NCBI RefSeq assembly: GCF_017316125.1
Contig: NZ_JAFLWA010000034.1
Coordinates: 62,001 to 126,000 of the forward strand
Source: Enterococcus sp. DIV0660C
GTDB taxonomy: Bacteria; Bacillota; Bacilli; Lactobacillales; Enterococcaceae
Direction of reading: 5' to 3'
DNA length: 64,000 bases
The notes beneath the pieces were generated by a model, which was given only the letters and a program-made list of their open reading frames with translations, did no database searches and was not told where the DNA came from. A program made the position numbers and the translations under genes. Positions 6,309-15,443 of this stretch are shown here, piece by piece. Numbering within the stretch: position 1 is the first letter of the stretch; each line of letters begins with the position of its first letter.

Positions 6309-6330
6309 GCAAAAAAAGATCTTTTTTTGC
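6309..6330 (+). repeat. Perfect 22-base palindrome in the lipid kinase leader
   Basis: Two 11-base arms (GCAAAAAAAGA and its exact complement) abut with no loop. The palindrome lies between the predicted transcription start and the AGGAGG ribosome site. It could be an operator, or a hairpin near the RNA 5' end. Confidence 0.8.
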
Positions 6331-6350
6331 GTTAGCCACAGGAGGCACAC

Positions 6351-7328
6351 ATGAATTTTCATTATCATCTTTTAATCAATCGAGCTGCTGGAAGTGGCAA
6401 TGGTCAAAAAGTCGCCGATAAAATGTTTCCCATTTTCGATCAGCATCAAGCCAACTATTCTGTCTATTATTCAGAATACCCTGGACATGATGCAGAGCTA
6501 GCAGAGCAACTTGCTAAAGACACACTATTACCATGGACTACTGAGAATCAAGAAACAGTGACTACTTTCCCGCTCCTAGTCATCGTTGGTGGTGACGGAA
6601 CGCTACACCAAGTGTTAAACACGTTTTACCAATTAGATTTGGAGTTACCCGTCGCTTATGTTCCAGCTGGTTCTGGAAATGATTTTGCCCGCGGAATTGG
6701 CTTATCTCGTAATACAGAACAAGCGGTCACTCATTTATTGAACACAGATGAGCCACAAGAAATCAATCTATTGACTTATCAAGAACAGGTAACTGACACC
6801 AAAGGAGTTTTAGTCAACAATCTTGGCATTGGTCTTGATGCGGCAATCGTTCATACAACAAACCATTCCGCTACCAAAGAGCGCTTAAATAAGTATAATT
6901 TAGGCTCACTTTCTTATATTTTATCCATTTTACATGTCTTTTTTACACAAAAAGGATTTCCAATTTTGGTAGATGTTGGCGGAAAAACAATAAATTTTGA
7001 AAAAGCTTTTCTTTGTACAACGACCAACCACCCTTATTTTGGGGGTGGCGTTGCTATTGCACCAACTGCTGAGGTATTTAAACCAACAATTGATTTTGTT
7101 GTGGTTGAGAGAATTAATTTATTCAAAATTATTTGGATCGTGATTTTATTACTACAAAAGAAACAATTAAAATCAAAGAATTTCCACCATTTTACTACAA
7201 GCAAACTACGTATCGTCTCCACGACTCCACAGTTTGGCCAAGCAGACGGCGAAGACATTGCACCCCAATCATTTGATTTACAGTTTGGAACGAAGACCCA
7301 GTCATTTTGGTGCCAAACAAAAAAATAA
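6351..7328 (+). CDS. Diacylglycerol kinase-family lipid kinase (YegS/BmrU type)
   Basis: A 325-residue soluble lipid kinase of the DAGK catalytic family, which phosphorylates diacylglycerol or a related lipid with ATP. The nucleotide-binding motif GGDGTLHQVLN is near residue 80, and PAGSGNDFARGIG follows at about 104-116, the two signatures of the family. The N-terminal strand HLLINRAAGSGNG also fits. The C-terminal beta domain contains a short hydrophobic run (FKIIWIVILLLQKK) often seen at the membrane-facing side. AGGAGG precedes the ATG. It is transcribed alone. Whether it is the DgkB of lipoteichoic-acid recycling or a BmrU-type paralogue cannot be told from sequence. Confidence 0.85.
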   Translation: MNFHYHLLINRAAGSGNGQKVADKMFPIFDQHQANYSVYYSEYPGHDAELAEQLAKDTLLPWTTENQETVTTFPLLVIVGGDGTLHQVLNTFYQLDLELPVAYVPAGSGNDFARGIGLSRNTEQAVTHLLNTDEPQEINLLTYQEQVTDTKGVLVNNLGIGLDAAIVHTTNHSATKERLNKYNLGSLSYILSILHVFFTQKGFPILVDVGGKTINFEKAFLCTTTNHPYFGGGVAIAPTAEVFKPTIDFVVVERINLFKIIWIVILLLQKKQLKSKNFHHFTTSKLRIVSTTPQFGQADGEDIAPQSFDLQFGTKTQSFWCQTKK

Positions 7329-7370
7329 GGAGATTGTTTCCAGAACAACTCCTCAATATATGGTAAAAAG

Positions 7371-7413
7371 AATTAGCGGGTAAAATCAACGATGGTTGAT
7401 TTTACCCGCTAAT
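7371..7413. terminator. Bidirectional terminator between the lipid kinase and recD2
   Basis: A nearly perfect ~19-pair stem (arms AGCGGGTAAAATCAA and complement) flanked by AATT on both sides, placed between convergent genes. Confidence 0.85.
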
Positions 7414-7425
7414 TTTAGTGTTTTG

Positions 7426-9996
7426 TCATTTCAAACGAATCTTTTCCATCCCAATCATTGGATCGATTGATTGATTTTCAATTGCTTCACTTGTTAAGAT
7501 GTAATTTTTAGGTTCTTCGTTTGCTCCCACTTCTTTTTCTGTTTCCATCGTTTGTGTTTCAAATAAAGGAACTTCTTGGACAACAAATTCATTTTTGACT
7601 TCTTTTTTATTGGAAACCACTGCCTCTTCTTTTTTGGCTGTCTTCACTACTTTTTCTGATCCTTCACTTGTATAGGAACCATCTTCAAAAGGATCATTTC
7701 CCACTAATGAATCTTCATATGCAGTCAACTTCGTCCGCGTAACAAGCGTCATACTATCGTTTTCTTCAATCCTTCGTTTCAGGGTCGTCATACGACTAGC
7801 CGTTTCATTTTTGACGCAAGTCAAATAAGCTTGCTCTTCTCCCAACAAAATCAACAGATCTTTACTTCGGGTAACTGCTGTATACAATAAATTACGTTGT
7901 AACATCCGTTGATACTGATGCACCATCGGCAAGATAACCATCTTAAATTCGCTACCTTGCGATTTATGGATCGAACAACAATATGACAAGGTAATTTTAT
8001 TCCACTCGTTTCGCTTATACGTTACCTCGTTTGCATCGAATTGAATAACTAATTCATCCACTTTATCATCAGAATCTTTCGCTAAAATGATTCCTGTGAT
8101 GACACCCATATCTCCATTAAAAACATTCAGTTCTGGTGTGTTGACTAGCTGTAATACTTTGTCCCCAATTCGATAAACTGTTTCATTCCAGCGAACTTCT
8201 TTTTTATTAGGTCCACCCGGATTAAAGATTTCTTGCATCATCTTATTCAACGCATCAATTCCAGCTGCACCTCGATACATTGGCGCTAATAACTGAATAT
8301 CTTGCGCAGTAAATCCTTTATTTTTAGCCTTTTCTACGATTTGCGAAATCAAAGGTTCGATTTGGTACGCATCACTTCTAAAAAAAGAGCGATCTTTTTG
8401 ATTCTGAGTAAAATCACTTGGCAAGCGACCTTCCTTGATTTCATGTGCTAATGGAATAATACTGGATCCGTCCCCTTGTCGATAAATCTCATTGAGTTCC
8501 ATTTTTGGAATCTGTTCGATGTCTAGTAGGTCATGTAATACTTGACCAGGACCAACGGATGGTAGCTGATCTTTGTCCCCAACTAAAATAACCTGCATAT
8601 TTGTTGGAATTGCTTTAAATAAAGTATTCGCTAACCACGTATCCACCATCGACATTTCATCGACAATCAATAAACCACCTTCTAGCTCTTTCGTGCTGAC
8701 AGAAGGTGTTTTTTCACGGCCATTCAATCCAAGTAAGCGATGAATCGTGCTAGCTGGCAAGCCTGTTGTCTCATTCATTCGCTTAGCTGCTCGTCCCGTT
8801 GGCGCTGCTAGTAAAACCGGAAAGAGTTCTTGCGTATATTTATTGGGATCTAGTTCAATTCCATTTAATTCAGCGAATAAATGAACGATCCCGTTGATGA
8901 CCGTTGTTTTTCCTGTCCCTGGTCCCCCTGTCAAAATAAATAAAGGCGAACGTATCGCTTCAGCAATCGCTTTTTCTTGTGAATCGCCATATTGGATTCC
9001 AAAGATTTTTTCGATACGTCGAATATTTTTAGTGATCTCTTTTTCTGGATAATGAATTTCTTTTTTACGACTTAACAATCGTTGAATCGAGTTGCCAATC
9101 CCCCACTCTGAAAAATACAAGCTATTTTCATATAAGTTTGTTTCTTCCTGTTGGATTTTTCCCTCTTCGACCAGTTGAATAATAACTGTGGCAACTTGAT
9201 CCGGCTCAATCTCAACCGGACGACTGGTTTCTAAAATCCGGATTGTTTGCGCCAAAAGAGTGTCAGCAGGAACATATGTATCACCTGTTTGGACACTGTG
9301 CTGGAAAATTTGATGCAAGATAGCCGCACGAATTCTCCTTGGCGAATCCGAAGCGATCCCAATTTGTTCCGCCAGGTTGTCTGCTCGTTTAAATCCAATT
9401 CCTTCAATATCTTCGACTAACTGATACGGGTTTTCTTGAATAATATCTAACGCTTCATTTTTGTACGCTTGATAGATACTGAAAGCCAATTGACTACCGA
9501 AACCATATCGATTTAACCCCATGATGACTTGATCCATTCCATGATTCAAGCGAATCGTTTCAGCAATCATGTCACGCTTTGGTTTCGTTAAACCAGAGAT
9601 TTGTCGTAAAAGCGAAGGATCTTCGATGATTTTTTCAATCGCATCTTCTCCCAGCGTCTCAACGATTTTTTCAGCTGTTTTTTTACCAATCCCCGGAAAT
9701 TTTTCGCTTGAAAGATACGAAACGATTCCATTAGCTGTTGTTGGTTTTTCTTGCTCATAACGTTCAACCTTCAACTGGCGGCCATATTTAGGATGATCCA
9801 CTAGTTCGCCGTAGAAACGATACGTTTCATTTTCTTGGATTTCACCGAAACTCCCCGTAACAACGATTTCTTTTTCTCGATAGTCTGCACTCGTTTCATT
9901 CACATGGACTAAGAGAACTTTATAAAAATTACTTGGGTTTTGAAAAAAAATCGCGGCAACTGTCCCAACGAAATATGGCATTTCTTCTGGCTGCAT
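7426..9996 (-). CDS. recD2: ATP-dependent RecD-like DNA helicase RecD2
   Basis: An 856-residue SF1B 5'-3' helicase of the RecD2 type, which works without RecBC and helps replication-fork and mismatch-repair tolerance in Bacilli. The N-terminal ~90 residues form an OB-like domain, followed by helix-hairpin-helix elements (FPGIGKKTAEKIVETLG, IEGIGFKRADNLAEQIG). Walker A is LTGGPGTGKTT near residue 355, Walker B is IVDEMSMVD near 446, and the SH3-like insert and motif VI (YTAVTRSKDLLIL) follow. The last ~100 residues are acidic and low-complexity, an extension beyond the helicase core. The ATG follows GGAGG. It lies 18 bases behind the phosphatase gene and is probably co-transcribed. Confidence 0.95.
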   Translation of the reverse strand: MQPEEMPYFVGTVAAIFFQNPSNFYKVLLVHVNETSADYREKEIVVTGSFGEIQENETYRFYGELVDHPKYGRQLKVERYEQEKPTTANGIVSYLSSEKFPGIGKKTAEKIVETLGEDAIEKIIEDPSLLRQISGLTKPKRDMIAETIRLNHGMDQVIMGLNRYGFGSQLAFSIYQAYKNEALDIIQENPYQLVEDIEGIGFKRADNLAEQIGIASDSPRRIRAAILHQIFQHSVQTGDTYVPADTLLAQTIRILETSRPVEIEPDQVATVIIQLVEEGKIQQEETNLYENSLYFSEWGIGNSIQRLLSRKKEIHYPEKEITKNIRRIEKIFGIQYGDSQEKAIAEAIRSPLFILTGGPGTGKTTVINGIVHLFAELNGIELDPNKYTQELFPVLLAAPTGRAAKRMNETTGLPASTIHRLLGLNGREKTPSVSTKELEGGLLIVDEMSMVDTWLANTLFKAIPTNMQVILVGDKDQLPSVGPGQVLHDLLDIEQIPKMELNEIYRQGDGSSIIPLAHEIKEGRLPSDFTQNQKDRSFFRSDAYQIEPLISQIVEKAKNKGFTAQDIQLLAPMYRGAAGIDALNKMMQEIFNPGGPNKKEVRWNETVYRIGDKVLQLVNTPELNVFNGDMGVITGIILAKDSDDKVDELVIQFDANEVTYKRNEWNKITLSYCCSIHKSQGSEFKMVILPMVHQYQRMLQRNLLYTAVTRSKDLLILLGEEQAYLTCVKNETASRMTTLKRRIEENDSMTLVTRTKLTAYEDSLVGNDPFEDGSYTSEGSEKVVKTAKKEEAVVSNKKEVKNEFVVQEVPLFETQTMETEKEVGANEEPKNYILTSEAIENQSIDPMIGMEKIRLK

Positions 9997-10014
9997 CGAA
10001 GCCGCCTCCTTCTT

Positions 10015-10671
10015 CTATAGTAACGGTTCTGGTTTATTATCCAATCCTAAAAAATCTACTTCATTCCAAACTTTTAGTCGATAAGGTAATAAGTTATTTG
10101 GCTCTTCGGTTTCTAGTATAGTCAAACTACTATTAAATAAGCCACCCATTTCACGTAATTGGCTCAACTCTTTTCCCGTCATCCACTGAATTGCGGCCGT
10201 CAACGACGCTCCGTGTCCCACGAATAAAATGGGGCCATCATGTTGTGCCACTGCATCTGCTACAACAGTTTCGATTCGCGTAATCGCGGCTGCAATCGGT
10301 TCACCATGAAACGGTGTTGGATCATATTTATCTAAATGATTACGTAAATTAGGTAGATTTTTGGGGAATTTTTCATACATCTCTTCGATTTTTTGACCTT
10401 CCAGCAGGCCTAGCCCCAACTCGCGAAGCTTATCCGTAAAAATAATTTCAACTGGGTGTGTCAACATGCGGTTGATTCCTTCAGCTGTATCACGTGCTCT
10501 CTTCGCCGTACTTGCATAGATAACTTCAAAAGGAACGTTCTTCACTTTTTCCCCTAGTGCTTTGATTTCTTCATAACTTTGTGGGAGTAAAGGTGAATCT
10601 CCATTACTTCCTTGGAAGCGACGTTCTTGATTCCATTCTGTTTTGCCATGTCGGGTAAAATATAAATCCAT
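10015..10671 (-). CDS. Histidine phosphatase family protein
   Basis: A 218-residue branch-1 histidine phosphatase (phosphoglycerate mutase-like). The phospho-acceptor motif YFTRHGKTEWN is at residues 4-14. The arginine of YASTAKRARDTAEG comes near 55, the acid Glu of LGLGLLEGQ near 85-95, and the second catalytic His in VGHGASL near 151. The substrate cannot be read from sequence: sugar phosphates or nucleotides are possible. The gene begins behind GAGGAAG and runs into recD2, 18 bases downstream. Confidence 0.85.
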   Translation of the reverse strand: MDLYFTRHGKTEWNQERRFQGSNGDSPLLPQSYEEIKALGEKVKNVPFEVIYASTAKRARDTAEGINRMLTHPVEIIFTDKLRELGLGLLEGQKIEEMYEKFPKNLPNLRNHLDKYDPTPFHGEPIAAAITRIETVVADAVAQHDGPILFVGHGASLTAAIQWMTGKELSQLREMGGLFNSSLTILETEEPNNLLPYRLKVWNEVDFLGLDNKPEPLL

Positions 10672-10728
10672 TCTTCCTCACACCTCACTCATTTGTCTAG
10701 CATTCTTTTTACACTTCTTTATCAAAGA

Positions 10729-11232
10729 TTAATCAAGTTTATCATGTTCATAATGGTGTGTTAACTCTAACGCAGGAAACCCCTGTTGGCGCAACGCTTC
10801 ATAAACGATCATAGCTGCCGTGTTTGACAAATTCAGTGAACGCACATGTTCATCGTTCATTGGAATACGTAAACATTTCTCTTCATTACTACGCATGAAT
10901 TCTTCAGGTAATCCGGTAGTTTCTTTACCAAATAAAAAGAAATGATCTTCGCCATCTGCAAAATTTTCATCACTATAGATTTTATTGGCAAATTTTGAAA
11001 TCAAATGTAGTTTTCGATTTCCCAAAAAGTCTAAAAATGCTTCGAGATTTGGATAATACTTGATATTTACATCGTTCCAGTAGTCCAACCCAGCACGTTT
11101 TAAGTGTTTATCATCGGTGGAAAAGCCTAAAGGTTCGATCAAATGTAAGGGTGTATTCGTTGCGGCACATGTTCGTGCAATATTTCCAGTATTTGCTGGA
11201 ATCAAAGGTTCAAATAAAACGATATGATTCAT
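10729..11232 (-). CDS. trmL: tRNA (cytidine/uridine-34-2'-O)-methyltransferase TrmL
   Basis: A 167-residue SPOUT-class enzyme that methylates the ribose of the wobble base in tRNA-Leu isoacceptors using S-adenosylmethionine. The N-terminal [19 protein letters not shown] at residues 9-27 and the knot region [15 protein letters not shown] plus [29 protein letters not shown] are characteristic. The length is normal for TrmL. The ATG follows GAGGATG. It lies about 57 bases upstream of the phosphatase gene in the same direction, so a three-gene transcript with recD2 is likely. Confidence 0.92.
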   Translation of the reverse strand: MNHIVLFEPLIPANTGNIARTCAATNTPLHLIEPLGFSTDDKHLKRAGLDYWNDVNIKYYPNLEAFLDFLGNRKLHLISKFANKIYSDENFADGEDHFFLFGKETTGLPEEFMRSNEEKCLRIPMNDEHVRSLNLSNTAAMIVYEALRQQGFPALELTHHYEHDKLD

Positions 11233-11296
11233 CTGTTGCTCATCCTCTCATGGTAATGTTTCATTTTTATTAATAAATACGATTGAATTTTGGCAT

Positions 11297-11344
11297 AAAA
11301 AAAAACGTATCAACTCGGTGTTAGTCACTGCGAGTCGTTACGTT
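11297..11344 (-). terminator. Terminator after the rlmA-like gene
   Basis: On the reverse strand a stem with CGAGT/ACTCG core and AACG arms is followed by T9. A second hairpin (TTTTATCAG, 11366-11374, with CTGATAAAA, 11384-11392) lies just before it on the same transcript. Confidence 0.7.
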
Positions 11345-11464
11345 AGTGAAGCTCTTCTCACTATCTTTTATCAGAACAGGAACCTGATAAAAACCAATGA
11401 AAAAACAACTTGTTGCTACTATATCACCATTAAATTATTTTTGCAACCACTTGTTAATAAAAAC

Positions 11465-12322
11465 TCAATGTAAACGGTTTTTCTTAGTTCCTTTTAATAA
11501 TTCAACATCGATTGTAATTTTTTCTAGCGGATGCTTATACAAATTCTCTTTTATTTCAGACGCAACTTGCCATTCCAAAGGTGACATCGCCAAGAGATCT
11601 CGTTGATTTTTTTCTGGGATTTCAAATTCATATGTGACACGCTGACGTTCAATCAAGTCTAGTGATTCAGCAAACTTTGTGACAACTCGCTCATTTGAAT
11701 AATTTTGTTTTTCTGGTTGATCTGGATAAAAAGCTTGTCGTAATTCTTTCAAATAGTTTTCTTGAGGTACAATTTTTAAAACCTCGCCATCGTCTGTTAA
11801 CACCCGTTGAAATTCTTGATAGTGTGAAGGTGAAAAAATATTTAAAATCGATGAAACCTGTTGTGATGCAAAGGGTAAGTTTGTTAAATCTGCTACACAC
11901 CACAAGGCTTGAACTTCTTGTTCCGTTGCAGCATATACACCTTCTTTAGAAATATCAAAACCAACTGCTGTTTTTATTTTTTGCAACTCATTGATTTCAT
12001 TTAAGAAGCTACCTTCTCCACAACCAACATCTAAAACAGTCGCCTCTGTTGGTAGATGTTTGGCAATCAATTCGATTACCGGTTGGTACATTCCTGAACG
12101 TATCATTCGTCGCCTAGGCGCAAACATTTCTTGATCATAGTCCGTTTTGACTGCATGCGATAAAAAATAAAGTGTTCCCTTTTTAGATAAATCAAAACGA
12201 TGACTGTTTTCACAAACTAAACCTTGTTCTGTTGCAACAATCGCTCCATGGCAAACTGGACAACAAAACAACTGCTGATGTTTCAATAAAAACTGGCGTC
12301 CACGGTCAATTTTTTTTAGCAT
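11465..12322 (-). CDS. rlmA: 23S rRNA (guanine-N1)-methyltransferase, RlmA family
   Basis: A 285-residue S-adenosylmethionine-dependent methyltransferase. The N-terminal zinc site FCCPVCHGAIVATEQGLVC then ENSHRFDLSKKG (residues ~19-50) is the signature of RlmA, which recognises helix 35 of 23S rRNA. The Rossmann motif I is VLDVGCGEGSFLNEI near 96-110. In Gram-positive bacteria this family (RlmA-II/TlrB type) methylates G748 and can affect tylosin binding; which position is modified here is inferred. The ATG follows GGAAG. It is a single gene divergent from cutC. Confidence 0.85.
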   Translation of the reverse strand: MLKKIDRGRQFLLKHQQLFCCPVCHGAIVATEQGLVCENSHRFDLSKKGTLYFLSHAVKTDYDQEMFAPRRRMIRSGMYQPVIELIAKHLPTEATVLDVGCGEGSFLNEINELQKIKTAVGFDISKEGVYAATEQEVQALWCVADLTNLPFASQQVSSILNIFSPSHYQEFQRVLTDDGEVLKIVPQENYLKELRQAFYPDQPEKQNYSNERVVTKFAESLDLIERQRVTYEFEIPEKNQRDLLAMSPLEWQVASEIKENLYKHPLEKITIDVELLKGTKKNRLH

Positions 12323-12425
12323 ATACTTCCCTCATTTCATTTTTATCTTACCTGTTGCCGAAAACTTTAGCAACCGGAAAAAATGTGTTACAATGCCCAA
12401 GAAGAAACGCAAAGGAGTGCAGTTT

Positions 12426-13064
12426 ATGATTAGAGAATTTTGTGCCGAAAATTACACCTCGATCCCTTTAGCGATTTCCCGCGGCGCGAACCGGATCGAG
12501 TTATGCGACAACCTTGCTGTGGGGGGAACCACACCAAGCACTGGCGTAATTGAAGAAGCTTTAAGCTACGCTGGCGAAAAAGAAATCCCCGTGATGACGA
12601 TCATTCGTCCACGTGGAGGCGACTTTGTTTACAACGATATTGAATTAAAAATCATGCATACTGATTTGATTGAAGCAAAAAAACTAGGAACAGATGGTGT
12701 TGTTATTGGCTGTCTCACTCCTTCTGGTTGGTTAGATGAAGAAGCCTTAGAGTTGTTGATTGAAACAGCAGAAGGATTACAGATCACTTTCCATATGGCA
12801 TTTGATAGCATCCCTAAAGAACGTCAATTTGAAGCAATCGATTGGCTAGTTGAACATGGCGTTGAACGAATTTTAACCCATGGCGGTATAGCCGGTACAC
12901 CAATTGAGAATAACTTTGCGCATTTGAAAGAATTAATAGCGTATGCAGATAATCGTTTGATTATTTTACCCGGCGGTGGTGTATCTGATAAAAACGCAGA
13001 ACAAGTTGCAAAAGAATTGGGTGTTGCTGAGGTACATGGGACAAAAATTGTTTCACTGGATTAA
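12426..13064 (+). CDS. cutC: CutC-family copper homeostasis protein
   Basis: A 212-residue TIM-barrel protein of the CutC family, linked to copper tolerance in enterococci although its biochemical action is unsettled. Family landmarks are REFCAENYTSIPLAISRGANRIELCDNLAVGGTTPS at the N-terminus, MTIIRPRGGDFVYND near 55-70, and HMAFDS near 125. The start is placed at ATG 12426, six bases after AAAGGAG; an in-frame ATG at 12393 would put the ribosome site inside the gene. A bidirectional terminator follows at once. Confidence 0.9.
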   Translation: MIREFCAENYTSIPLAISRGANRIELCDNLAVGGTTPSTGVIEEALSYAGEKEIPVMTIIRPRGGDFVYNDIELKIMHTDLIEAKKLGTDGVVIGCLTPSGWLDEEALELLIETAEGLQITFHMAFDSIPKERQFEAIDWLVEHGVERILTHGGIAGTPIENNFAHLKELIAYADNRLIILPGGGVSDKNAEQVAKELGVAEVHGTKIVSLD

Positions 13065-13071
13065 TCCCAAA

Positions 13072-13108
13072 AAAAGAGTGTGGCCTGATGAGGTCACACT
13101 CTTTTTTA
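13072..13108. terminator. Bidirectional terminator between cutC and mgtE
   Basis: A stem of GAGTGTG-CC and complement with a short GATG loop, flanked by A7 and T6, between converging genes. Confidence 0.9.
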
Positions 13109-13163
13109 TAGTATAAATGATTGCTCGCTAATTTATTGGAGCTGAACGCTTTGAGCCACAACC

Positions 13164-14525
13164 TTACATAAAATACCCCATAAATAAAGAAGCAATATTA
13201 AAATAAATCAATACACTTGTCAGATCACTTAAAGTGGTAATAAATGGCCCACTCGCAACTGCCGGATCAAACCCCAAACGATCCATCAACATTGGAATCA
13301 AACTTCCTGCTAGATTAGCAACTGTAATTGCAAACAACATTGCCATTCCAATAACAAATCCTAGAATAAAATTATTCTTCCAAAAACCAACGATCAAGAA
13401 AATAGTCAGACCTGTCACTGCTCCAGTGACTAAACCTGTAAAAACTTCTGCTAGAATCAATCGTGTAAAACTATTTTCCTTTTCATCGGAGATAGCTAGT
13501 CGTCGCACAGCAACCGCCAATGACTGCGTCCCCGCATTCCCAGCTGTCCCTGTAATTAGTGAAATAAACACCGCCAAAATACTTGCTTCACTCACGAGGT
13601 CTTCATAATGACTAATCAATGACGCTGTTGACATACCTAAAAATAATAGCGTAATCAACCACGGTAGTCGCCTGGATGCAGCCTTGATCGGATTTTCATT
13701 GACTTCTTCTACATTGACCCCGGCTAAACCAGAGTAATCACTTGCTGCTTCATCATCAATAACATCAATAATGTCATCAACCGTTACGATCCCTAACAAG
13801 TGATCATCGTAGTCAGTAACTGGCAATGCTAGAAAGTCATAGTCTCGGAATGTTTGCGCCACATCTTCTTGGTCATCACCCACATGCACTGAGATGATTC
13901 GCTCACTCATCAAGTCAGCGATCATCGTATCGTCATCATTGACAATCAAATCACGCAAAGAAATAACACCAACTAGTTTTCCTTCTTGATTGACCACATA
14001 AATGTAATAAATCGTTTCAGCTACATCCGCCTCATTTTTCAACACATACATCGCTGAACGAACAGTTTGATTGGCAACGATCGAAACAAACTCCGTTGTC
14101 ATGATGGCACCGGCTGTCTCATCTTCATAGTGTAACAATTCTTTGATTTCACTAGCATCTTCAGTGGACATCAAGCTTAAATATTTAGCTGTTTGTCTTT
14201 TATCTAATGTGTTTAACAAATCGACTGCGTTATCGGTATACATTTCTGCTAACATATCCGCAGCATAGCTTGGTCGCATTTCCGCCAAATATTCCTTCAT
14301 ATGTTCATTATCTTCTTCAATCACATCGAACATATCAGCTAATTCTTTCGGCGAAAGATACGTATAGATCAATTGACGATCATCTTCAGGGAGTGACTGG
14401 TAGAACTGCCCCTGCTCATAAATGTGCATCTCCAAGAAATCATTTCTAAATTCTTGAATATTATTTTTCTTCAAATCCTGAGCCAACTGGGCAAATCTTT
14501 CCTCTAATTCTTGATTTTCGTCCAA
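13164..14525 (-). CDS. mgtE: Magnesium transporter MgtE
   Basis: A 453-residue homodimeric Mg2+ channel. The cytosolic N domain covers about residues 1-130 (superhelical repeats such as MRPSYAADMLAEM). Two CBS domains span about 135-265, forming the Mg-sensing gate. Five membrane helices run from about 287 to the end, with the pore-lining signature LITGTAGNAGTQSLAVAVR. The length is normal. The start is TTG at 14525 after GAGGTGAG. It is the last gene of relQ-nadK-rluA-mgtE, 17 bases behind the pseudouridine synthase. No M-box is present. Confidence 0.93.
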   Translation of the reverse strand: MDENQELEERFAQLAQDLKKNNIQEFRNDFLEMHIYEQGQFYQSLPEDDRQLIYTYLSPKELADMFDVIEEDNEHMKEYLAEMRPSYAADMLAEMYTDNAVDLLNTLDKRQTAKYLSLMSTEDASEIKELLHYEDETAGAIMTTEFVSIVANQTVRSAMYVLKNEADVAETIYYIYVVNQEGKLVGVISLRDLIVNDDDTMIADLMSERIISVHVGDDQEDVAQTFRDYDFLALPVTDYDDHLLGIVTVDDIIDVIDDEAASDYSGLAGVNVEEVNENPIKAASRRLPWLITLLFLGMSTASLISHYEDLVSEASILAVFISLITGTAGNAGTQSLAVAVRRLAISDEKENSFTRLILAEVFTGLVTGAVTGLTIFLIVGFWKNNFILGFVIGMAMLFAITVANLAGSLIPMLMDRLGFDPAVASGPFITTLSDLTSVLIYFNIASLFMGYFM

Positions 14526-14542
14526 ACCAATCTCACCTCACC

Positions 14543-15442
14543 TTAATCTTTAAAACATTTGATCACTGCAGCCATATCTTCTGCTAATGGCTGCTTAAAT
14601 TCCAATAATTCTTGAGTAAACGGATGATAAAATCGTAAATCATAACAATGGAGCGCCTGCCTTTGGATGCCCAAATCCATACGTCCTTCATACATATCAT
14701 CACCTAACAAAGGACAACCTATTGCAGCAAAATGAACCCTAATTTGATGCGTACGTCCTGTATGAAGCTGGATATCAACCAATGCTGCATCTAAAAAAGC
14801 TTGGTCCAGCCAATACTCCGTCTCCGCTGCTCGACCTTCTGGAGAAATCGTTCGTTTCAGTAACGAAGTATAATCCCTCGCAATCGGCAATTCAATACTT
14901 CCATGTTTTTGCAGTTCATCGATTTTCCCGCTAACTAACGCTTGATATTTTTTCGTAAATTTCTTTTCTCGAAGTTGTGTATCCAACTTTGCGTGAGCAA
15001 AACCGTGTTTGGCAAATAGCATCAGTCCAGATGTATCTCGATCCAATCTGGTTACTACATGTATCACTTGATTTTCATACCCTTGTTTTTTGTAATACGC
15101 TTTGACTCGATTCGCCATCGTACCATTGGGATGGTATTGTGCCGGAATCGAAGAAACACCTGCTGGTTTATTGACGACTAAAACATGTTCATCTTCAAAA
15201 ACAATATCGATTGGCGTCTCATCTAAAAGAACTGTTTCATGCTCTCCCTCAGCAGGAATCACAATGGTTACCTTATCATTGTCCGTCAGAGAAAACAAGA
15301 CATTTTCGACTTGGTCGTTGACTTTGATCTCGCCACCTTGAAATTTTATTTTTGCTAATAAACCTTTAGAAATTCCCTGTTCTTTCAAGAAATATTTTAC
15401 TTGTTGCGGATGTTCCTTTTGGTATATCCATGTAAACTGCAT
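14543..15442 (-). CDS. RluA-family pseudouridine synthase
   Basis: A 299-residue pseudouridine synthase of the RluA/RluD family (B. subtilis YjbO-like). An S4-type RNA-binding segment lies at the N-terminus. The catalytic motif HVVTRLDRDTSGLMLFAK is near residue 130, with Asp of RLDRDTSG as nucleophile. The conserved QLHTGRTHQIRVHFAAIGCPLLGD follows around 230. ATG 15442 is preferred: it begins one base after the nadK stop, with GAGGG within the end of nadK. The upstream in-frame ATG at 15466 would overlap nadK. The exact RNA target is unknown. Confidence 0.88.
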   Translation of the reverse strand: MQFTWIYQKEHPQQVKYFLKEQGISKGLLAKIKFQGGEIKVNDQVENVLFSLTDNDKVTIVIPAEGEHETVLLDETPIDIVFEDEHVLVVNKPAGVSSIPAQYHPNGTMANRVKAYYKKQGYENQVIHVVTRLDRDTSGLMLFAKHGFAHAKLDTQLREKKFTKKYQALVSGKIDELQKHGSIELPIARDYTSLLKRTISPEGRAAETEYWLDQAFLDAALVDIQLHTGRTHQIRVHFAAIGCPLLGDDMYEGRMDLGIQRQALHCYDLRFYHPFTQELLEFKQPLAEDMAAVIKCFKD

Positions 15443-15443
15443 A

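Noticed and set aside
11366-11392. Separate small RNA from the hairpin
   Set aside because: No promoter is seen; it is better explained as part of the rlmA-like transcript end.
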